A DNA stretch of 64,000 nt from Bog-756 sp963753905 (lineage in GTDB: Bacteria > Actinomycetota > Acidimicrobiia > Acidimicrobiales > RAAP-2): assembly GCA_963753905.1 (NCBI GenBank), contig CAVWDZ010000001.1:1736001-1800000 (forward strand). Reading direction: 5' to 3'. Of the stretch, positions 61,595-64,000 are shown piece after piece (within the stretch, counting starts at the first letter, position 1; each line of letters begins with the position of its first letter). The translations under genes were made by a program, and so were the position numbers. The notes beneath the pieces are model-generated. The model was given only the letters and a program-made list of their open reading frames with translations, was not told the DNA's origin and ran no database searches.

Positions 61595-63597
61595 CCGACC
61601 ACCACCAGCACCACGATGAGGGCCACCAGGCCGAAGGCCAGGTACCGATGGATACTGCCATTCGGCACTCGCCGGGCCAGGGCCCCCCACCGCCCGAGGC
61701 CCACGGAAGCGGGGCGGTATGCGTGACGCTCGAAGGCGTCGTCGAGCGAGGTGTGGAATCGGGCCGCCTCGACGTAGTACCGGGATTCGCCGGCATGGCT
61801 CAGGTCGAGATCGTGGGCCGGTCGGAGCACGTCCTCGAACACCCGGGTCAGCGGCTCACCGAAGGAAGTGGCCGTGTACTCCATGGTTGCCGTCTGGAGC
61901 TCCCGGCCGCACCCCCACGCCTCGGTGCGCCGAGCCGGGGCGGGTTGGAGGACGCGTCGAGCCCCTGCGACCAGGGTGACGGCGACGAGCAGCGCCAGAG
62001 CCAGGAGGCCGGGGGCCAGCGCGCCGTGGACACCGGCCAGGCCGAACTGCCAGCCACCCATCAGGGGGTCCGGAATACGGCTCCGGGTGACGTTGCGGGC
62101 GGCGTCGACCACGGACGGGACCACCAGGAACGGGGCCACGCCGAAGACCAGGCAGAGGATGGCCAGGGTGCCGGCCCCGAGCCTCATCGACGGGCCGACC
62201 TCGTGCGCTTCGGCTGCCGATTCGCTCCGGGGTTGCCCGAGGAGCCCGATGCCGGCGGCCTTGACGATGGTCAGGGCGGTCAGCCCCCCGGTGAGGGCGA
62301 GGGCGCCGACCCCGATCGGCATGGCCACGGCGATCGCGGGATCGGGCGAGGGAAGCCCGTGCAGCATGGCCTGGAGCAGGAGCCATTCGCTCACGAAGCC
62401 GCAGAGCATGGGCATGGCTGCCATGGCCAGGCCGCCGACCAGGAAGACCGTGCCCGTCATCGGCATACGCCGCAGCAGTCCCCCCATCCGGTCGAGGTCC
62501 CTGGTGCCGGTCGCCTGCTGGAGCGAGCTGGCCGACAGGAAGAGCGACCCCTTGAAGACGGCGTGGAAGACCACGTGCAACAGGGCGGCGACCAGCGCCA
62601 CCAGGGCCAGTGTCCGGTGTCCGGTCGAGGCGAACAGCCCCGACGCGCCCACACCCAGGAGCATGAGCCCGACGTTGTCGGTGGTCGAGTAGGCGAGGAG
62701 CCGCTTCAGGTCGCTGCTCGTAGCCGAATGCAGGGATCCGAACAGGGCCGAGAGAGCGCCGAGGCTCATGACCAGAAGCCACCACCACGCCGGCCCGCCG
62801 CCGAGCAACCCGTCGCCGACCCGCACGATGCCATAGATCCCGAGGTTGACCATGGCCGCCGACATCAGGGCGGACACCGGACCGGGGGCCTCGGGGTGAG
62901 CTCGGGGCAGCCACACGTGAAGGGGCACCATGCCGGCCTTCGATCCGAACCCGACCACCGCCAGCACGAAGGCGCTGTCCCGCACCCAGGCGGGCAGGCG
63001 CGCCGACCGTGCGGCAATAGCCGCGAAGGACTGGCTCCCGATATGGGTGGCGAGGAGGACCAGTCCTACCAGCAGGGCGGCGGCACCGAACTGGGTCATC
63101 ACCGCGTACCACTGACCGGCCGACGCCACCTCGGGACGCCGCCGGTGGTCGACGAGCACGAGAAGCAGCGACGTGACCGCCATCAGTTCCCAAAGGAACA
63201 GGAACGTGGTCACGTTCGATGCCGCCGGAACCAGCAGGAGTGTCGTGACGAACAGCGGGAGGACGCACGACGCCGTGCGGCTGGAGAACCCATGGCCGTG
63301 GTAGCCGAAGCGGAAGACCATCGCGCAGATCCCGACGACGGCGCCGACAGCCACGAACAGGGCGCCGAAACGATCGAGCACCATCGAGAGGCCGCTCTGC
63401 GGCAGCAACGCCGTCGTGTGCACGACCGCCACGTCTCCGGTGTGGAGTACGTCAGCGGCCATCACCAATCCGCTCGCGCAAGCAGCGATGGTCAGGGCAA
63501 CCGAACTGTGCATCCTGATCCTCGCGGGCGCTATGGCCCCGACAGCGGAGGCGGACAGCCCGACCAGAGCGGTGACGACGAGCAAGTCGGACGTCAT
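61591..63597 (-). CDS. HyfB/NuoL-like proton-translocating subunit
   Basis: A 668-residue protein with about 15-16 helices of the NuoL/MrpA/HyfB antiporter type. Segments such as FLFLWELMAVTSLLLVLVDH, GFGSKAGMVPLHVWLPRAHP, APGPVSALMSAAMVNLGIYG and SDLKRLLAYSTTDNVGLM carry the charged residues of the pump. Its last part extends as a soluble/lateral tail, as in HyfB. It corresponds to Rv0083. It overlaps hyfI (ATGA) and hyfC. Confidence 0.9.
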   Translation of the reverse strand: MTSDLLVVTALVGLSASAVGAIAPARIRMHSSVALTIAACASGLVMAADVLHTGDVAVVHTTALLPQSGLSMVLDRFGALFVAVGAVVGICAMVFRFGYHGHGFSSRTASCVLPLFVTTLLLVPAASNVTTFLFLWELMAVTSLLLVLVDHRRRPEVASAGQWYAVMTQFGAAALLVGLVLLATHIGSQSFAAIAARSARLPAWVRDSAFVLAVVGFGSKAGMVPLHVWLPRAHPEAPGPVSALMSAAMVNLGIYGIVRVGDGLLGGGPAWWWLLVMSLGALSALFGSLHSATSSDLKRLLAYSTTDNVGLMLLGVGASGLFASTGHRTLALVALVAALLHVVFHAVFKGSLFLSASSLQQATGTRDLDRMGGLLRRMPMTGTVFLVGGLAMAAMPMLCGFVSEWLLLQAMLHGLPSPDPAIAVAMPIGVGALALTGGLTALTIVKAAGIGLLGQPRSESAAEAHEVGPSMRLGAGTLAILCLVFGVAPFLVVPSVVDAARNVTRSRIPDPLMGGWQFGLAGVHGALAPGLLALALLVAVTLVAGARRVLQPAPARRTEAWGCGRELQTATMEYTATSFGEPLTRVFEDVLRPAHDLDLSHAGESRYYVEAARFHTSLDDAFERHAYRPASVGLGRWGALARRVPNGSIHRYLAFGLVALIVVLVVVG

Positions 63598-64000
63598 GTA
63601 CCGGCCAGGCCCCGCAGAGCAGTGATGATCGTCTGGGGGTCCGGGGGGCAGCCGGGAATCTCGAGGTCGACGGGCACCACGTCGGCCACCGCACCTTCGA
63701 CGCCGTAGGCGTCGCCGAACACCCCGCAGTTGCGGGCACAGTCGCCGAGCGCCACCACTACCCGCGGTCGGGGCACGGCCTCGACGGTCTTGCGAAGGGG
63801 CCCTGCCATATTGCGGGTGACCGGCCCGGTGACCAGCAAGCCATCTGCGTGCCGAGGTGACGCCTCCAGCCGCATCCCGAAGCGCTCGGCGTCGTAGACC
63901 GGAGAGAAGGTCGAGGCGATCTCGAGCTCACACCCGTTGCACGATCCGGCGTCCACATGTCGGAGCTGCAGTGAGCCCCGGTTGCGGTGGGCCGCCTCTT
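63594..64000 (-). CDS. HyfI/NuoB-like Fe-S subunit (5' end outside the window)
   Basis: The C-terminal 134 or so residues of a NuoB-like electron-transfer subunit. All four ligands for the proximal 4Fe-4S cluster are present: CNGCE (two Cys), GDCARNCG and PGCPPDP. The frame is open to the right edge (HRNRGSLQLRHVDAGSCNGC), so the start lies beyond 64000. It corresponds to Rv0082. The intact small subunit beside a large subunit without NiFe ligands shows that electron transfer, but not hydrogen chemistry, has been retained. Confidence 0.88.
   Translation of the reverse strand, partial: EAAHRNRGSLQLRHVDAGSCNGCELEIASTFSPVYDAERFGMRLEASPRHADGLLVTGPVTRNMAGPLRKTVEAVPRPRVVVALGDCARNCGVFGDAYGVEGAVADVVPVDLEIPGCPPDPQTIITALRGLAGT

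Noticed and set aside
1..64000. CRISPR arrays, rRNA genes, phage structural genes
   Set aside because: No regularly spaced repeats, rRNA-like stretches or phage modules were seen; the only repeats are those listed.

Overview
The window is high-GC actinobacterial chromosome. The CysM/CysO/Mec cysteine route, GlnD beside RNase PH and RdgB, the smpB-ssrA pair, LAL-type LuxR regulators and a gene set matching Mycobacterium tuberculosis Rv0081-Rv0087 all fit this. I would guess a free-living, possibly acidophilic lineage such as Acidimicrobiia, but no 16S rRNA or other decisive marker is present and that placement is inference.

Region 1 (1-14.1 kb) looks like conserved backbone. It holds a PhyH dioxygenase, tRNA-Cys, a GT4 glycosyltransferase, glnD, an L,D-transpeptidase, an enoyl-CoA hydratase-like protein, a SAM methyltransferase, a DUF4388 protein, a DUF4190 membrane protein, rdgB, rph, cysM-cysO-mec, smpB and the tmRNA gene. 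CysO carries ten residues after its Gly-Gly, so it would need trimming before it could act as a sulfur carrier.

Region 2 (14.1-25.4 kb) is a mobile and degraded island that begins directly at the 3' end of ssrA. A 92-nt sequence next to ssrA recurs at 22.6 kb. Between the copies lie a DDE transposase translationally coupled to a tyrosine-recombinase-like protein without catalytic residues, a frameshifted HNH endonuclease, an MMPL transporter and a NarL-type two-component system. Past the second copy are a transposase fragment and a membrane-protein gene broken by a complete 1.6-kb insertion sequence with 4-bp CTAG target duplications.

Region 3 (25.7-54.7 kb) is accessory and stress-oriented: two LuxR regulators, two HdeD-like proteins, a BON protein, an AI-2E-type permease, flippase-like proteins, a KimA-like potassium transporter, TetR and DUF2252 genes, pirin and an ammonium transporter. 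A complete arginine deiminase pathway (arcD-arcA-arcB-arcC) follows, preceded by a near-perfect DosR-type box, and then a citrulline hydrolase (ctlX). FtsH, MsrB and an ECF sigma factor with a membrane partner close the region. The set suggests survival of low oxygen, acid, osmotic and oxidative stress, with arginine degradation supplying ATP and ammonia.

Region 4 (55.2-64 kb) has a thiolase, an ArsR regulator and a hyf/hyc-type complex running on the minus strand off the right edge. Every neighbouring hyf pair overlaps. The large subunit has lost all four NiFe-ligand cysteines while the small subunit keeps its Fe-S cysteines, so this is probably a membrane redox/ion-pumping complex and not a hydrogenase.
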